From: Bradyrhizobium sediminis
GTDB taxonomy: Bacteria; Pseudomonadota; Alphaproteobacteria; Rhizobiales; Xanthobacteraceae
NCBI RefSeq assembly: GCF_018736105.1
Contig: NZ_CP076135.1
Coordinates: 2,788,001-2,852,000, forward strand
Length of the DNA stretch: 64,000 nucleotides
Direction: 5' to 3'
The notes under the pieces were generated by a model. It searched no databases. It was given only the letters and a program-made list of their open reading frames with translations, and was not told the origin of the DNA. Below, one piece after another: positions 36,079-45,379 of this stretch. A program made the position numbers and the translations under genes. Numbering within the stretch: position 1 is the first letter of the stretch; each line of letters starts with the position of its first letter.

Positions 36079-37284
36079 ATGTCCATCGAAGCCCGAGCGC
36101 CTCCGTCGCAGTTTCTTTTCAGGCTGCAACGCGCGCTCGGCGGTCGGGCAGGGTGGAACGGATTTGTCGTTCAGCTCCTGTTCGTCGCTGCGCTGCTGTG
36201 GATCGGCTTTGAAATCGTCGCCAATGCGCGGGCCAATCTGCAGGCGCAGCGGATCACATCCGGCCTCGGCTTTCTGGAGAATACGGCGGGCTTCGACGTC
36301 AGCCAGAGCCTGATTCCCTATTCCGGTTCCGACTCCTATATCCGCGTGTTCTTTGTCGGCCTGCTGAACACTCTGATCGTCTCGGTCATCGGCATCTTCT
36401 TCGCCACCATCATCGGGTTCATCATCGCGCTGGGCCGGCTGTCGCCGAACTGGCTGTTGTCGCGGATTTCAGGTGGTTACGTCGAGTTGGTGCGCAACCT
36501 GCCGCTCTTGTTCCAGATCCTGTTCTGGTACCGGGCCGTGCTGGCGACGCTGCCCAACCCGCGACAGAGCTACTCGATACTCGACAGCGCTTTTCTCAGT
36601 AACCGCGGGCTCGTAATCCCGAAGCCGATAGCCGATCCGGGGCTGGAGCCGTTTGCGATTGCCGTCCTGATTGCGGTCGTGGCGGCGCTGGGCCTGCGGT
36701 GGTACGCACGCAAGCAACTGTTCGATAGCGGCAAACTGATCAGGATCTGGCCTTATGTGCTGGGATTGCTGATCGGTCTGCCGATGCTGGCGTCGCTGTT
36801 GTTCGGCAGGCCGGTCACCTTCGAATTCCCCGCGCTGAAGGGCTTCAATTTCGCCGGCGGCTCGCGCGTCATTCCGGAATTCGTCGCGCTGACGCTGGCG
36901 CTCTCGACCTACACGGCGGCCTTCATCGCCGAAATCGTCCGCGCCGGCATCCTGTCGGTTCACAAGGGGCAGATGGAGGCCGGTGCTTCGCTTGGTCTGT
37001 CACGCGGGTCGACCTTGCGGCTGATCGTGGTGCCGCAGGCGTTGCGCGTTATCCTGCCGCCGCTCACCAACCAGTATCTCAATCTCACCAAGAACTCGTC
37101 GCTGGCGGTGGCGATCGGCTATCCCGACCTGGTTTCGGTGTTCGCCGGCACGGCGCTGAGCCAGACCGGGCAGGCGATCGAAATCATCTCGATCACGATG
37201 GGCGTCTATCTCCTGATCTCGCTGGTCACCAGCGCGATCATGAGCTTCTACGGCTGGCGGCTCGGCCGGAGTGCCGGCCCATGA
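36079..37284 (+). CDS. aapQ: General L-amino acid ABC transporter permease
   Basis: A 401-residue inner-membrane permease of the HisM/GlnP type. It has an N-terminal TM segment, a long extracytoplasmic insert (residues about 50-90 and 150-210), and the C-terminal EAA-like coupling motif [20 protein letters not shown], which contacts the ATPase. Forms a heterodimer with AapM. The stop overlaps the aapM start (ATGA). Confidence 0.92.
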   Translation: MSIEARAPPSQFLFRLQRALGGRAGWNGFVVQLLFVAALLWIGFEIVANARANLQAQRITSGLGFLENTAGFDVSQSLIPYSGSDSYIRVFFVGLLNTLIVSVIGIFFATIIGFIIALGRLSPNWLLSRISGGYVELVRNLPLLFQILFWYRAVLATLPNPRQSYSILDSAFLSNRGLVIPKPIADPGLEPFAIAVLIAVVAALGLRWYARKQLFDSGKLIRIWPYVLGLLIGLPMLASLLFGRPVTFEFPALKGFNFAGGSRVIPEFVALTLALSTYTAAFIAEIVRAGILSVHKGQMEAGASLGLSRGSTLRLIVVPQALRVILPPLTNQYLNLTKNSSLAVAIGYPDLVSVFAGTALSQTGQAIEIISITMGVYLLISLVTSAIMSFYGWRLGRSAGP

Positions 37285-38804
37285 GCGATATCTCCGTTTC
37301 GCCGTTCGTTCGCCAGGAACTCGTCCCCGAGCGCCCTGCGCCGGTCAAGACCACCGGTTTTGTCGGTTTCCTGCGCACGCGCCTGTTCAATTCACCGACC
37401 AATGTTCTCCTGACCATTGCGGGCGTGCTGCTGCTCTGGTTCACCATCGTTCCGGCGGTGAAGTTTCTCCTGATCGATGCGGTCTGGACCGGCAAGGACC
37501 GCAACGCCTGCCTTGCGGAAAATGCCGGACATACGGTCGGCGCCTGCTGGCCCTACATCCAGGCCAAATTCAGCCAGTTCATCTACGGCTTCTATCCGGA
37601 AGCAGAACGTTGGCGGGTGAACCTGACGTTTTTCCTGGCGGCGCTGTTGCTGTTGCCGCTGCTGATTCCGCGGCTGCCGGCCAAAGGCCTCAACGCCGGG
37701 CTGTTCTTCGTCGCTTTCCCGATTGTTGCCTTTTTCCTGCTGCATGGCGGCGGCCTGAAGGGACTGGGCGTCAGCTGGACGGCAGGATTGCTGGCGGGAT
37801 TTGGCGACAACATCGGCGAGGGCGGCCGCAAGCTGGTCGGCATGGGCGAGGCGACCGCGGTAATCGGCCCGCTGCTGTGGCTGCTCGGAAAGCTGCTGAT
37901 GCTGCTCGGCACGGTCGTCTCGTGGCTGATCTGGCCGTTGACCTGGCTTCGCGACCAGACTCAGATATTCCCGCGGCCGCTATGGGCCGATTTCGTGGCC
38001 ACCGCCGCGATCGTCTCGATTCTGTTGTTCCTGCTCAATGGCGGTGTCCGCACCGGATGGCGGGCCCTCATCAACAGCCTTGCGGTCTTTGCCGGCATCG
38101 GCATCGTCATCGCGCTCCTGGGCCTCGACCGCGGCGGCCTGCCGGTGGTCGATACGCGGCTGTGGGGTGGGCTTCTGGTGACGCTGGTGGTGTCGGTCAC
38201 CGGCATCGTCACCTCGATGCCGGTCGGCATCGCGCTGGCGCTGGGGCGGCGCTCGACGATTCCGCTGATCCGGGTCTTTTCGATCGCGTTCATCGAGTTC
38301 TGGCGCGGCGTGCCGCTGATCACGGTGTTGTTTTTCGCCACCTACATGCTGCCCTTGTTCCTGCCGGGCAATTTCACGGTCGACGGTCTGGTCCGCGCGC
38401 TGATCGGCATCGCGCTGTTTGCTGGCGCCTACCAGGCCGAAGTCATTCGCGGTGGATTGCAGGCGATCCCGCGCGGGCAGGGCGAGGCTGCGAGCGCGCT
38501 CGGCCTGTCCTGGGCCAAGACCACCGGCCTGATCGTGATGCCGCAGGCGCTGCGTCACGTCATCCCCGGTCTGGTCAACAGTTTCATCGCCCTGTTCAAG
38601 GACACCTCGCTGGTCTCGATCGTGGCGCTGTTCGATCTGCTTGGCAGTCTGCAGGCTTCCTTCAGCGATCCGGTATGGTCGACGCCGACAACCCTGTTTA
38701 CCGGGTTTGCCTTCACCGGAATGATCTACTTCGTCTTCTGTTTTGGCATGTCGCGCTATTCGCTGTTCGTCGAGAACAGGGTGAACGCGCATCGGCGCAA
38801 TTGA
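37281..38804 (+). CDS. aapM: General L-amino acid ABC transporter permease, enlarged
   Basis: A 507-residue permease with the coupling motif [20 protein letters not shown] near the C-terminus and the FCFGMSRYS end typical of AapM. It is longer than the roughly 380-residue AapM I remember from Rhizobium leguminosarum. The extra 100 or so residues lie between about 150 and 275 and are hydrophobic (for example [20 protein letters not shown]), suggesting added TM helices. It overlaps aapQ by 4 bases; the ATPase gene follows after 5 bases. An overlapping frame is open across this gene but is not coding. Confidence 0.92.
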   Translation: MSDISVSPFVRQELVPERPAPVKTTGFVGFLRTRLFNSPTNVLLTIAGVLLLWFTIVPAVKFLLIDAVWTGKDRNACLAENAGHTVGACWPYIQAKFSQFIYGFYPEAERWRVNLTFFLAALLLLPLLIPRLPAKGLNAGLFFVAFPIVAFFLLHGGGLKGLGVSWTAGLLAGFGDNIGEGGRKLVGMGEATAVIGPLLWLLGKLLMLLGTVVSWLIWPLTWLRDQTQIFPRPLWADFVATAAIVSILLFLLNGGVRTGWRALINSLAVFAGIGIVIALLGLDRGGLPVVDTRLWGGLLVTLVVSVTGIVTSMPVGIALALGRRSTIPLIRVFSIAFIEFWRGVPLITVLFFATYMLPLFLPGNFTVDGLVRALIGIALFAGAYQAEVIRGGLQAIPRGQGEAASALGLSWAKTTGLIVMPQALRHVIPGLVNSFIALFKDTSLVSIVALFDLLGSLQASFSDPVWSTPTTLFTGFAFTGMIYFVFCFGMSRYSLFVENRVNAHRRN

Positions 38805-38809
38805 GCAAA

Positions 38810-39556
38810 ATGACCATGACCGCGAATTCGATCGTCAGCATCAACGGCCTCAACAAGTGGTACGGCGACTTTCACGTGCTGCGCGACATCAATCTCGAGG
38901 TCGCCAAGGGCGAGCGCATCGTGATCTGCGGCCCCTCGGGCTCGGGCAAATCGACGCTGATCCGCTGCATCAATGCGCTGGAGGAATTTCAGGAAGGCGC
39001 GATCGTGGTCGACGGCATCGAACTGGGTCCGAACCTGAAGCGGGTCGACGAGGTCCGCCGCGACGTTGGCATGGTGTTCCAGAGTTTCAATCTGTTTCCG
39101 CATCTGACCGTGCTGGAGAACTGCACGCTGGCGCCGATCTGGGTGCGCAACATCCCGAAGATGGATGCCGAAGCCGCCGCGATGAAATATCTGGAGCGGG
39201 TGAAGATTCCACACCAGGCCAACAAATATCCGGGCCAGATGTCCGGCGGTCAGCAGCAGCGCGTCGCCATCGCCCGCGCCTTGACCATGAGCCCCAAGGT
39301 CATGCTGTTCGACGAGCCGACCTCGGCGCTCGACCCCGAAATGGTCAAGGAGGTGCTCGACACCATGGTCGACCTCGCCAATGAGGGCATGACCATGCTG
39401 GTCGTCACCCACGAGATGGGATTTGCCCGCGAAGTCGCCAACCGCATCGTGTTCATGGACGCCGGGCAGATCATCGAGTCCAACACGCCGGCGAGATTCT
39501 TCGCCAACCCGCAGCACGCGCGGACGAAGCTGTTCCTCAGCCAGATTTTGCGGTGA
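38810..39556 (+). CDS. aapP: General L-amino acid ABC transporter ATP-binding protein
   Basis: A 248-residue ABC ATPase: Walker [11 protein letters not shown]-loop [12 protein letters not shown], signature MSGGQQQR, Walker [14 protein letters not shown], and H-loop VVTHEMGF. It energises amino-acid import by AapQM. The start is ATG 38810 (ATG 38816 is possible), 5 bases after the aapM stop. The same frame is open far upstream through aapM, but has no domain there. Last gene of aapJQMP. Confidence 0.93.
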   Translation: MTMTANSIVSINGLNKWYGDFHVLRDINLEVAKGERIVICGPSGSGKSTLIRCINALEEFQEGAIVVDGIELGPNLKRVDEVRRDVGMVFQSFNLFPHLTVLENCTLAPIWVRNIPKMDAEAAAMKYLERVKIPHQANKYPGQMSGGQQQRVAIARALTMSPKVMLFDEPTSALDPEMVKEVLDTMVDLANEGMTMLVVTHEMGFAREVANRIVFMDAGQIIESNTPARFFANPQHARTKLFLSQILR

Positions 39557-39743
39557 ATATTCGGCGCCCCTCGCAATAACTTCGCGGATATCGCTTCGCT
39601 CGTTCGAACTTCGATGCTGTCTGAGCATTGCAGCCGAATTTATCAGCCCCAGAAAGCGATCGGAAACCAAAGGTTGTAGGCGGCAGTGCCTGTTTACCGG
39701 GCGGAAAGTAGTTCGTGTCCAGTTGGCGCAAAGGGACGTGCCA

Positions 39744-40289
39744 ATGTTGGGTTACCTGTTCGGTTTCAATGCCCGGCTCAGCCGGATGCATTATTGCCTC
39801 GGCATCATCGGCCTGGCGGTCGTGTCGACCGCTGTCAGTTTCGCCATTGCCGGTTATGCCATTCGATCCAACCCCAGGGGCATGTTTCCATCCGTCGGCC
39901 AGATGAGCTGGCCGACCATCGCGGTCGGCATCGCGTTCGTATGGGCGAGCTTCACGCTGCAATCGATGCGGATCAGGGACATCGGCTGGGATCCTGTCTG
40001 CATGATCCCGACATGGATCGCGATCCTGATCGTCGACAAGCTGGTCGCGGTCAAGGTTCCCGCGTGGTCGCTGGGCCAGGACCAGCACGGGACCGTCGTC
40101 GGCGCGCTGTTCAACGTTGCGCTGATGCTGGCCCTGCTGTGCTGGCCGAGCAGCGAGCAGGAAGGCGTGCCGTTTCCCGAGTTGCGCGGAAAGCCGGATC
40201 GGCCGCCGCAAGGGACGGACGCCGCGTCCGTGAAGGCGGAACGCATCGCGCGGGCGGCCGGAACCGAGTTCGGCAAGCGGGGATTTTGA
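39744..40289 (+). CDS. DUF805-like inner-membrane protein
   Basis: A 181-residue protein with about four hydrophobic segments. The start (MLGYLFGFNARLSRMHYCLG) and IRDIGWDP match the DUF805/YhaH family pattern of small membrane proteins with unknown function. The C-terminal 40 residues are soluble and charged. ATG 39744 is preferred because the upstream in-frame extension overlaps aapP. It is convergent with cysK across about 50 bases. Confidence 0.72.
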   Translation: MLGYLFGFNARLSRMHYCLGIIGLAVVSTAVSFAIAGYAIRSNPRGMFPSVGQMSWPTIAVGIAFVWASFTLQSMRIRDIGWDPVCMIPTWIAILIVDKLVAVKVPAWSLGQDQHGTVVGALFNVALMLALLCWPSSEQEGVPFPELRGKPDRPPQGTDAASVKAERIARAAGTEFGKRGF

Positions 40290-40341
40290 CATCTCCGCCA
40301 TGGTGACGCGGCAGTCGGGCCGGACTAGTCTCGCCGCCGGG

Positions 40342-41382
40342 TCATACCTTCTCGAACGGTACGTCGATCTTGCTGTGCTTCTCCAGCCATGCCGGCACCG
40401 GAAGGTTCTTCGAGCGCATGAACTCTGGATTGAACAGCTTCGACTGATAGCGGTTTCCGGAATCGCAGAGGATGGTCACGATGGTCTTGCCGGGTCCGAG
40501 CTGCCTGGCGAGGCGGATGGCGCCGGCAACGTTGACGCCGGTGGAGCCGCCGAGGCACAGCCCCTCATGCTCGAGCAGGTCGTAGATCACCGGAACCCAT
40601 TCTTCATCGGGAATGAGGAAGGCGGTGTCCACTTTGGCGGTTTCAATCACGGGCGTGACGCGCCCAAGGCCGATGCCTTCGGAGATCGATCCGCCTGGCG
40701 TCGATTTGGCGGTGCCGTTCTTGAACAATTCATACATTGCCGCACCGTGCGGGTCGGCGCAGGCGATGGTGATGTCCTTGTTCTTTTCCTTCAAATACCG
40801 GCTGGTGCCGGCAAGCGTGCCGCCGGTGCCGACCGAGCAGATGAAGCCGTCGAGCTTGCCGCCGGTCTGCTGCCAGATTTCCGGGCCGGTCGATTCGTAA
40901 TGCGCCTTGGCGTTGTCGAGGTTGTTCCATTGATCGCCGAACAACACGCCGTTCGGTTCGGTGTTGCGAAGCTGTGCGGCCAGCCGCTTGCCCACATGCT
41001 GGTAACAGTTCGGATTGGAAAAGGGCAGCGCCGGCACCTCAACCAGTTCGGCGCCGCAAAGCCGCAGCATGTCCTTCTTTTCCTGGCTCTGCGTATCCGG
41101 AATCACGATCAGCGTCCGGTAACCGCGCGCGCTCGCCACTACCGCGAGCCCGATGCCGGTATTGCCTGCGGTCGCTTCCACCACCAGCCCGCCGGGCTTG
41201 AGGTCGCCGCGCTTCTCGGCTTCCAGGATCATCCATTTGCCGGCGCGGTCCTTCACCGACTGGCCGGGGTTCATGAATTCGGCCTTGCCGAGAATGGTGC
41301 AGCCGGTCGCCTCGGAGGCGTGCCTGAGCTTGATGAGCGGCGTGTTGCCGATCGCCTGAACGACGTCGTTGTTGATTGTCAT
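40342..41382 (-). CDS. cysK: Cysteine synthase A (O-acetylserine sulfhydrylase)
   Basis: A 346-residue PLP enzyme. The PLP lysine lies in NPGQSVKDRAG, the substrate loop is ATAGNTGIG, and the phosphate-binding loop is SVGTGGTLAG. It makes cysteine from O-acetylserine and sulfide. The length and IGNTPLIKLRHASEATGCTI start match the alphaproteobacterial CysK/cystathionine beta-synthase-like subgroup. The conserved start is ATG 41382; a longer reading frame to 41448 is unlikely. It is 88 bases downstream of the CFA-synthase-like gene, same strand, and might be cotranscribed. Confidence 0.9.
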   Translation of the reverse strand: MTINNDVVQAIGNTPLIKLRHASEATGCTILGKAEFMNPGQSVKDRAGKWMILEAEKRGDLKPGGLVVEATAGNTGIGLAVVASARGYRTLIVIPDTQSQEKKDMLRLCGAELVEVPALPFSNPNCYQHVGKRLAAQLRNTEPNGVLFGDQWNNLDNAKAHYESTGPEIWQQTGGKLDGFICSVGTGGTLAGTSRYLKEKNKDITIACADPHGAAMYELFKNGTAKSTPGGSISEGIGLGRVTPVIETAKVDTAFLIPDEEWVPVIYDLLEHEGLCLGGSTGVNVAGAIRLARQLGPGKTIVTILCDSGNRYQSKLFNPEFMRSKNLPVPAWLEKHSKIDVPFEKV

Positions 41383-41470
41383 GTCTTGGGAATTGCCAGT
41401 TGTTTCCTCACCGGAGGCGACCCTAAAGGACCGCCGCGAGGGGCACAAGCCGACGCTGCAACGCTCCCCG

Positions 41471-42700
41471 CTAGGACGATTTGGCGAAGACCACCTGGCG
41501 CACGTCGATATTTCCCGACAGGAAACCGGCCTCGCAATAAGCGAGATAGTATTCCCACAGCCGCCGGAACCGGTCGTCGAATCCTGAAGGCATCAGATTC
41601 GGCCAGGCCGCGCGGAAATTGCTTCGCCAGATCGCGAGCGTCTTGGCGTAATCTTGCCCGAAAATGCGCTCGCGGATAACGGGAACGCCGAACCGCTCGC
41701 CGAGCGATTTCAGCACCTGCGGCGAGGGCAGCATGCCGCCCGGAAAAACATAGCGCTGGATGAAGTCGACTTCGCGGCGATAGGTCTGGAACAGGCTGTC
41801 CTGAATGGTGATGGCCTGTATGCCGGCGAGGCCGCCAGGCAGCAGCCGGTCGCGCAACTGTGAAAAATATTTCGGCCAGAACTGCTCGCCGACCGCCTCG
41901 ATCATCTCGATCGAGGCGATCCGGTCGTAGCGGTCGCGCTCGTCGCGATAGTCTTGCAGCCGGATCTCGACCTTGTCGCTGAGGCCGGCCTTGAAAATGC
42001 GCGCTTCCGCGAAATCGCGTTGCTCCTTGCTGATGGTGAGCCCGACCACCTTGGCGCCGTAGGTCTTGGCGGCATATTCCGCAAAGCCGCCCCAGCCGCA
42101 GCCGATCTCCAGCAGTCTCTGGCCGGGCTTCAGATCGATGGCCTCGGCGAGCCGGCGGTATTTGTTGTTTTGCGCGGCCGTCAGATCGGAGGTGCCGTCC
42201 TCGAACAACGCCGAGGAATAGGTCATGCTCGGATCGAGCCAGGCCGAGTAGAACGCGTTGCCGATATCGTAATGCGCGTAGATGTTGCGGCGCGCCTGCC
42301 GCCTGGTGTTGCGGTTGAGCCAGTGCCTGGCGATCTGGACAAAACGCATCAGCGGCTTGTCGCCGAGCATCTGCTGAATCAGATCGTGATTGACGCAGAA
42401 CAGATAAAGGAACTGCGTCAGATCGGGCGTGTCCCATTCCCCCTGCAGATAGGCTTCGGCGATCCCGATATCGCCGCCGTTGAGCAGCCGCGAGGCGAAG
42501 CCGTAATTGTACAACGTCATGGCTGCCGCCGGACCCGGCTCCATGCCGCCCATCCGAAGCGTGCGGCCGTCGGGAAGCGTGATGTCGAGGGTGCCGCGTC
42601 TCAGCCTTGAGGCGAAGCCCAGGGCCAACCGGACCAGACGGGGCAAATCGGCCAGCGCCGTCTCCAGATTATCGGGAGTAACAGGTATCAACGCAGACAT
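41471..42700 (-). CDS. Cyclopropane-fatty-acid synthase family methyltransferase
   Basis: A 409-residue SAM-dependent lipid methyltransferase from ATG 42700 (ATG 42712 gives MGLAMSALI and is also possible). It has the N-terminal lipid-binding region, HYDIGNAFYSAWLDPSMTYS, the SAM motif LEIGCGWGGFAEYAA, and IEMIEAVGEQFWPKYF, all CFA synthase features. It modifies unsaturated acyl chains of membrane phospholipids. Its upstream neighbours are a DUF1365 protein and an FAD oxidoreductase, a trio that in Rhodobacter and others belongs to the RpoE-ChrR singlet-oxygen response and to unusual fatty-acid synthesis. The product may thus be a cyclopropane or a differently methylated fatty acid. The long frame extending to 43336 overlaps the DUF1365 gene and is not used. 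Confidence 0.88.
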   Translation of the reverse strand: MSALIPVTPDNLETALADLPRLVRLALGFASRLRRGTLDITLPDGRTLRMGGMEPGPAAAMTLYNYGFASRLLNGGDIGIAEAYLQGEWDTPDLTQFLYLFCVNHDLIQQMLGDKPLMRFVQIARHWLNRNTRRQARRNIYAHYDIGNAFYSAWLDPSMTYSSALFEDGTSDLTAAQNNKYRRLAEAIDLKPGQRLLEIGCGWGGFAEYAAKTYGAKVVGLTISKEQRDFAEARIFKAGLSDKVEIRLQDYRDERDRYDRIASIEMIEAVGEQFWPKYFSQLRDRLLPGGLAGIQAITIQDSLFQTYRREVDFIQRYVFPGGMLPSPQVLKSLGERFGVPVIRERIFGQDYAKTLAIWRSNFRAAWPNLMPSGFDDRFRRLWEYYLAYCEAGFLSGNIDVRQVVFAKSS

Positions 42701-42825
42701 CGCCAGGCCCATCGATTGATGCGGCTCTGTGTCCAGCCAAGTCGTCCCAAGGTCACTGGACCAGAGCGCTTTCCCACGCTCCGGGCTTCCGCCCGGCGGC
42801 AGATAACGCTTGCGCAGTATAGTCG

Positions 42826-43653
42826 CTACGTTCGCCGCTCGCCAAGACGGTTCGCCGCGTTCGCCGGTGCAGCATTCGGTCGCGGCATCAGGCGCGCACC
42901 CTTGAGCCAAAGCCGCAAGGCTTCCCAATGGATTGCCGCGACGATCTTCAAGGTGACGAGCGGCAGCGCGACAAACGAACGCAACAGCGTCAGCGTGGTC
43001 AGCGCCCGGCGGCGGCCGCTGAAGGCCGCCGAGAGCAGGGGACCTTCGCGGTCGGTCTCGAGAATCCGCAATTTGACGCGCTCGCCCGGCGGCAAAACGC
43101 GGAAATGATAGCGCATCGCCATCTCGACGAAGGGGGAAACGTAAAACAGCTTGTCCTGCGACTGCCGGATGCCGGCGGCGTTGATCTCGCCGGGCTCCAC
43201 GGCAAGCACGTAAGCGTGGATGTCGCCGAAAGTGTTGCGGACCTCGTAGATCAGGAGCGCCAGCTCGCCGGCCTTCGAGTAGCAGAAATACACCGACAGC
43301 GGATTGAAGGTGAAGCCGAGCAGCCGCGGATAGCACAATAATCGCACCCGTCCGCCGGTGAGATCGATACCGCGTCCGGCGGCGCAGGCTTGCGCGTGGC
43401 TGCGCAGGGATGACCCGTCGCGCCTGCCGTGGTCGGCCTCATGGAAGCTGTAGAGCGCGGCCCGATTGACGCCGAACAGGGCTGACAGGCGGTCGGCGTC
43501 GTCGAGCCGGTCGAGATCGATCAGGAGACTCATGACGCGATAGTTGAAGCGATGACCCATCGGCTTCAGCCTCGCATGCATCACATCGCCGAAGTACAGT
43601 GCGGCCGGGGCATCGGCCGATGGCGCGTCAGCTCTGGCGATCGGCTCGCTCAT
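42826..43653 (-). CDS. DUF1365 protein
   Basis: A 275-residue protein with the DUF1365 pattern: ALYFGDVMHARLKPMGHRFNYRVMS at the start, LGFTFNPLSVYFCY at about 115, and KLFYVSPFVEMAMRYHFR at about 160. Function is not established, but it occurs next to CFA-synthase-like and FAD amine-oxidase-like genes and is thought to take part in lipid modification. The ATG at 43653 lies 2 bases after the stop of the oxidoreductase gene, implying coupling. A G/C hairpin (CCGGGC-TTCC-GCCCGG at 42781-42796) lies between it and the next gene. Confidence 0.88.
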   Translation of the reverse strand: MSEPIARADAPSADAPAALYFGDVMHARLKPMGHRFNYRVMSLLIDLDRLDDADRLSALFGVNRAALYSFHEADHGRRDGSSLRSHAQACAAGRGIDLTGGRVRLLCYPRLLGFTFNPLSVYFCYSKAGELALLIYEVRNTFGDIHAYVLAVEPGEINAAGIRQSQDKLFYVSPFVEMAMRYHFRVLPPGERVKLRILETDREGPLLSAAFSGRRRALTTLTLLRSFVALPLVTLKIVAAIHWEALRLWLKGARLMPRPNAAPANAANRLGERRT

Positions 43654-43655
43654 CG

Positions 43656-44969
43656 TCACTCCGCGGCTTCCGCCAGTTCGGGCAGCGGCTCGCGCCACGG
43701 CGCCATCGCGCCCAGCGCTTCCGCCACCTCGAGCCCCGAGCGTAATCCGTCCTCGTGGAAGCCATAACCTGTCCAGGCGCCGCAGAACCAGGTATGGCGC
43801 CGGCCCTGAATTTCGCCGAGCCGTTTCTGGGCGGCAAAAGCAGCTGCATTATATTGCGGATGCTCGCAGCTGTACGTGCCGAAGGTCAGCTTCGGAGCGG
43901 GCGCGAACGGCGGGTTGAGGCTGATGAACAGCGGCTTGTCGTCGTCGATGCCCTGCAGCCGGTTCATCCAGTAGGTCACGGCGACATCGTTGGCGGCTGT
44001 GCCTTCGCGCTGCCAGCGCAGGAAATTCCATGACGCCCAGGCCCGTTTGCGCATCGGCATCAGTCGGGTGTCGCGATGCAGATAGACGGTATTGGGCGAG
44101 TAGCGGATCGCGCTGAGAATGCTGCGTTCGCCGTCGTCGGCGTCGGACAGCATGTTCAGCGCCTGGTCGCTGTGCGCGGCAATCACGACATGATCGTACC
44201 GGTCGCTTCCACCGTGACTGTCGCTGACGACGACACCATGCGGCGTCCGCTCGATCGATGTCACGGCGCAGCCGAGCCGAAGCCGGTCCCGGTATGCCGA
44301 GGTCAGCTTCTCGACATAGCGCCGGCTGCCGCCTTTCACCGTGCGCCAGACCGGGCGATCGTATTGCAGCAGGCGATGATTGTTGAAGAACGCCACGAAA
44401 TTCTCGGCGGGGAAGTCCAGCATTTCGCGTGCCGGCGCCGACCAGATCGCGGCGCCCATCGGCGCGAGATAATCGGTCAGAAGGCGCGGCGCGAAGTGGT
44501 TGCGGCGGAAATAGTCGCCGAGCGTCAATCCGGCCAGTCTGCCCGCTTTATAGTCTTCAGTGCTCTGGGTGTTGAAAGTCAGGATGTCGCGAAGCATCCA
44601 CAGATAGGACGGCGACAGCAGGTTGCGCGGCTGCGCGAACAATCCCCTCGCGGTCTCGCCCCAGTTGTTGCCGCCGCCTTTCCATTCGAAGCGGCCGGCG
44701 TCGGCGGTGACCGCAAAGCTCATGCAGCTTGCCACGGTCTCGACGCCGAGATGGGCGAACAGGGCGGTGAGGTCCGGATAGTTGAGCTCGTTGTAGACGA
44801 TGAAGCCGGTATCGACCGCAAGCTGTGTCCCGTCGTAGTCGATGGTGACGGTGTGGCTGTGTCCGCCGGGCCTGATTTCGCGATCGTAGACCGTGACCGG
44901 ATAGCGTTTCGACAAGGTCCAGGCTGCGGCATTGCCCGCAATTCCCGTTCCGATCACTGCGACTCGCAT
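43656..44969 (-). CDS. FAD-dependent amine-oxidase-like oxidoreductase
   Basis: A 437-residue flavoprotein with the N-terminal dinucleotide-binding motif VIGTGIAGNAAAW and DREIRPGGHSHT, typical of phytoene-desaturase/monoamine-oxidase-like enzymes. DHVVIAAHSDQALNML and the C-terminal FCGAWTGYGFHEDG support FAD binding. Likely oxidises or desaturates a lipid together with the downstream DUF1365 and CFA-synthase-like proteins. The start at 44969 (MRVAVIGTG) fits the family; ATG 44993 would add eight residues. First gene of the trio. Confidence 0.88.
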   Translation of the reverse strand: MRVAVIGTGIAGNAAAWTLSKRYPVTVYDREIRPGGHSHTVTIDYDGTQLAVDTGFIVYNELNYPDLTALFAHLGVETVASCMSFAVTADAGRFEWKGGGNNWGETARGLFAQPRNLLSPSYLWMLRDILTFNTQSTEDYKAGRLAGLTLGDYFRRNHFAPRLLTDYLAPMGAAIWSAPAREMLDFPAENFVAFFNNHRLLQYDRPVWRTVKGGSRRYVEKLTSAYRDRLRLGCAVTSIERTPHGVVVSDSHGGSDRYDHVVIAAHSDQALNMLSDADDGERSILSAIRYSPNTVYLHRDTRLMPMRKRAWASWNFLRWQREGTAANDVAVTYWMNRLQGIDDDKPLFISLNPPFAPAPKLTFGTYSCEHPQYNAAAFAAQKRLGEIQGRRHTWFCGAWTGYGFHEDGLRSGLEVAEALGAMAPWREPLPELAEAAE

Positions 44970-45379
44970 TCGATAGCCCCCATTGGTTGCCATGCGAGAT
45001 ACGGCAAGTGGCTCGCGAAGTTTCAGCAGCGCCCGGGTGGCGCGGGCGAGGCGGCCTCGAATCGTCCGAATGGGGAAAACCACATGAAATCTTGGTAAGA
45101 TTGCTGCAGCCCAAAGACCGCGCCGATCGCCAGAAACCCCCGTGGAATAAGGGAAACTGGGCGGTTCGCGGTCCCGGCCGCGATCGGGGCATGCGCGATG
45201 CGGAGCGGAACAGGACTGTCCGCCCCCGGAACGCCCGGCTAGTATGGCGACCGGAGTTCCAGAGGAAGCATCACAGTCGTGACCGGGTCGCAGGCCGTTG
45301 CCATCAATGTCATCAGCGAGTCGGTCGGGTGCTCCTCGAATCGTCGGATGCCGGGCGATGCTCCCGGCGGAGGGCGGAC
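44970..45379. other. Intergenic divergent region (410 bp)
   Basis: Contains the leftward promoter of the lipid trio and the rightward promoter of the RND efflux operon. GC-rich near 45165-45195. I looked for an RpoE/ECF-type promoter upstream of the FAD gene and found no convincing pair of motifs. A strong Shine-Dalgarno (GGAGGGCGGA) sits at the right end before GTG 45380. No gene supported. Confidence 0.4.

Noticed and set aside
37271-38809. A long rightward frame joined to the ABC ATPase aapP
   Set aside because: It overlaps aapM in another frame and contains only Arg/Pro/Ala-rich shadow sequence. The ATPase starts at 38810.
42701-43336. N-terminal extension of the CFA-synthase-like frame over 212 codons
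   Set aside because: It overlaps the DUF1365 gene in another frame and lacks any feature; the family starts near 42700.
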